Source: Planctomycetaceae bacterium
Lineage (GTDB): Bacteria; Planctomycetota; Planctomycetia; Pirellulales; Thermoguttaceae
Length of the DNA stretch: 13,001 bases
NCBI GenBank assembly: GCA_031282385.1
Contig: JAITDV010000627.1
Coordinates: 1-13,001 of the forward strand
Reading direction: 5' to 3'
Position 1 is the stretch's first letter. The number at the start of each line of letters is the position of its first letter. Below the pieces are notes generated by a model that ran no database searches, was not told the origin of the DNA, and saw nothing but the letters and a program-made list of their open reading frames with translations. Position numbers and translations under genes: made by a program. Below, piece by piece: positions 12,418 through 13,001 of this stretch.

Positions 12418-13001
12418 TGAGTAATACTGCTATAATTTTTTGTATCTATAGTTTTTACCATAATTTAAGTTGCTATTTTCTTTTCATTTTTTAATTCATT
12501 TTTCAGTTTATTTCTTGGTTCTTTCAAGAGTGGGAATTTGTTTTTTCTTTTTTTGAGAACTCTTGGTTCTGGTGGTCTTTGTTGTTTTGGAATCACGAGT
12601 GTCCTCGTGACCTCAAGAAAGTGGTTCATTTTTGAACCGTTTAGTTCTCCGTCGCCCAGAGCAACCCAATTGGTTGCCACCTGATGCGAAACGGTCTTAA
12701 AACTTAATCGTCTTAGTAATTCTTTGTTGGTCAAAGGATTTTTGGTTTTTTGGGGTGGTGCTGATTTTTTTGACCAGACCGCCTCGCACATCCAATACCG
12801 TACATAATTGTACGCTACCAGATTCATCCAAAAATCAATCGTCACCCTGTGTGGCGTCTTACATGCAATGTGTTCCATTTTAAGCGTTTGTTTCAGATTG
12901 AAAATATCCAACTCCACATTCCAACGGGTAAAATAGAGTTCGCCAATATCCTCCGTCGAATATTTTGTGGTCTCCGTCAAAGTGGTTATGATCGAAACCA
13001 G
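12418..13001 (-). mobile_element. IS4-family insertion sequence, 3' part (truncated by window edge)
   Basis: The transposase gene at 12465-13001 defines it. The outer boundary is set by inference at the point where the C-rich half hairpin stops (about 12418). The terminal inverted repeat could not be identified because the other end is not in the window. Confidence 0.5.
12465..13001 (-). CDS. IS4-family transposase, C-terminal part
   Basis: A DDE transposase for cut-and-paste movement of an IS4-type element. The frame runs from the right edge without a break to TAA at 12465-12467, about 178 residues. It shows the IS4 signature Y-(2)-R-(3)-E-(6)-K exactly, in LYFTRWNVELDIFNLKQTL; its Glu is the third catalytic acidic residue. 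Upstream LVSIITTLTET and downstream KTPHRV...WMNLVAYNYVRYWM also match the family's C-terminal region. The tail is very basic (KKRKNKF, KNELKNEKK). The TTG at 12978-12980 is an internal codon and not the start, because the preceding codons at the edge (LVSIITT) continue the family pattern. The N-terminal part with the two catalytic Asp residues is beyond the window. No frameshift is seen in the visible part, so the element may be intact. Confidence 0.93.
   Translation of the reverse strand: MVSIITTLTETTKYSTEDIGELYFTRWNVELDIFNLKQTLKMEHIACKTPHRVTIDFWMNLVAYNYVRYWMCEAVWSKKSAPPQKTKNPLTNKELLRRLSFKTVSHQVATNWVALGDGELNGSKMNHFLEVTRTLVIPKQQRPPEPRVLKKRKNKFPLLKEPRNKLKNELKNEKKIAT

Larger units (their letters stand above)
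11875..12464. other. Intergenic region with facing repeats, ending at an insertion sequence
   Basis: About 590 bases without a convincing gene. It contains two facing copies of the ~75-bp repeat (12121-12183 and 12227-12300) and a C-rich half hairpin at 12398-12416 next to the insertion sequence. No terminator with a T-run was found after the BRCT gene. The stretches 11875-12120 and 12301-12397 show nothing else I can name. Confidence 0.65.

Noticed and set aside
7816..12451. tRNA or other known structured RNA genes in the gaps
   Set aside because: I scanned the gene-free stretches for cloverleaf cores and a GTTCRA-type T-loop with matching acceptor arms and found none.

Overview
The window is AT-rich bacterial DNA with short intergenic hairpins, few strong ribosome binding sites and several TTG/GTG starts. 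A transmembrane PknB-type Ser/Thr kinase, a BRCT-MerR-TPR fusion protein, a compact UbiA-family membrane enzyme and an IS4-type transposase together suggest a low-GC member of the Planctomycetota. That assignment is inferred from gene content and was not checked by any search.

Layout. (1) 1-2081: the last 39 codons of an upstream gene, possibly an AAA-ATPase/PD-(D/E)XK family protein, then a complete Type III-like DNA methyltransferase (mod). No restriction subunit follows it. (2) 2113-2535, minus: ribosome-binding factor A with an acidic low-complexity tail, convergent with mod. (3) 2536-5555: a HlyD-like membrane fusion protein (+) and a convergent OmpA-domain lipoprotein (-), bracketed by three copies of a 99-bp repeat. 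(4) 5556-6215: largely non-coding, with a fourth 99-bp copy and a doubtful small ORF. (5) 6216-7778: Ser/Thr kinase. (6) 7779-8385: non-coding, with a 144-bp inverted-repeat element carrying a GC-rich hairpin, plus one copy of a second repeat family of about 75 bp. (7) 8401-10179: a three-helix membrane protein of unknown function, then a UbiA-family prenyltransferase. (8) 10180-10554: non-coding, with the fifth 99-bp copy in inverse orientation. (9) 10555-11874: the BRCT-MerR-TPR protein. (10) 11875-12464: non-coding, with two more ~75-bp repeat copies facing each other and a half hairpin beside an insertion sequence. (11) 12465-13001, minus: the C-terminal part of an IS4-family transposase that runs off the right edge.

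The genes do not form one pathway. Housekeeping (rbfA), envelope (HlyD-like, OmpA-like, UbiA, membrane protein), signalling (kinase, BRCT-MerR-TPR) and defence (mod) genes are interspersed. The most striking feature is the repeats: five copies of an exactly 99-bp element with 7-bp perfect (19-bp imperfect) terminal inverted repeats and an internal stem-loop. It has no coding capacity and resembles a small non-autonomous mobile element or a structured intergenic RNA/DNA family. I recognise no known name for it. No tRNA, rRNA or CRISPR array was seen.
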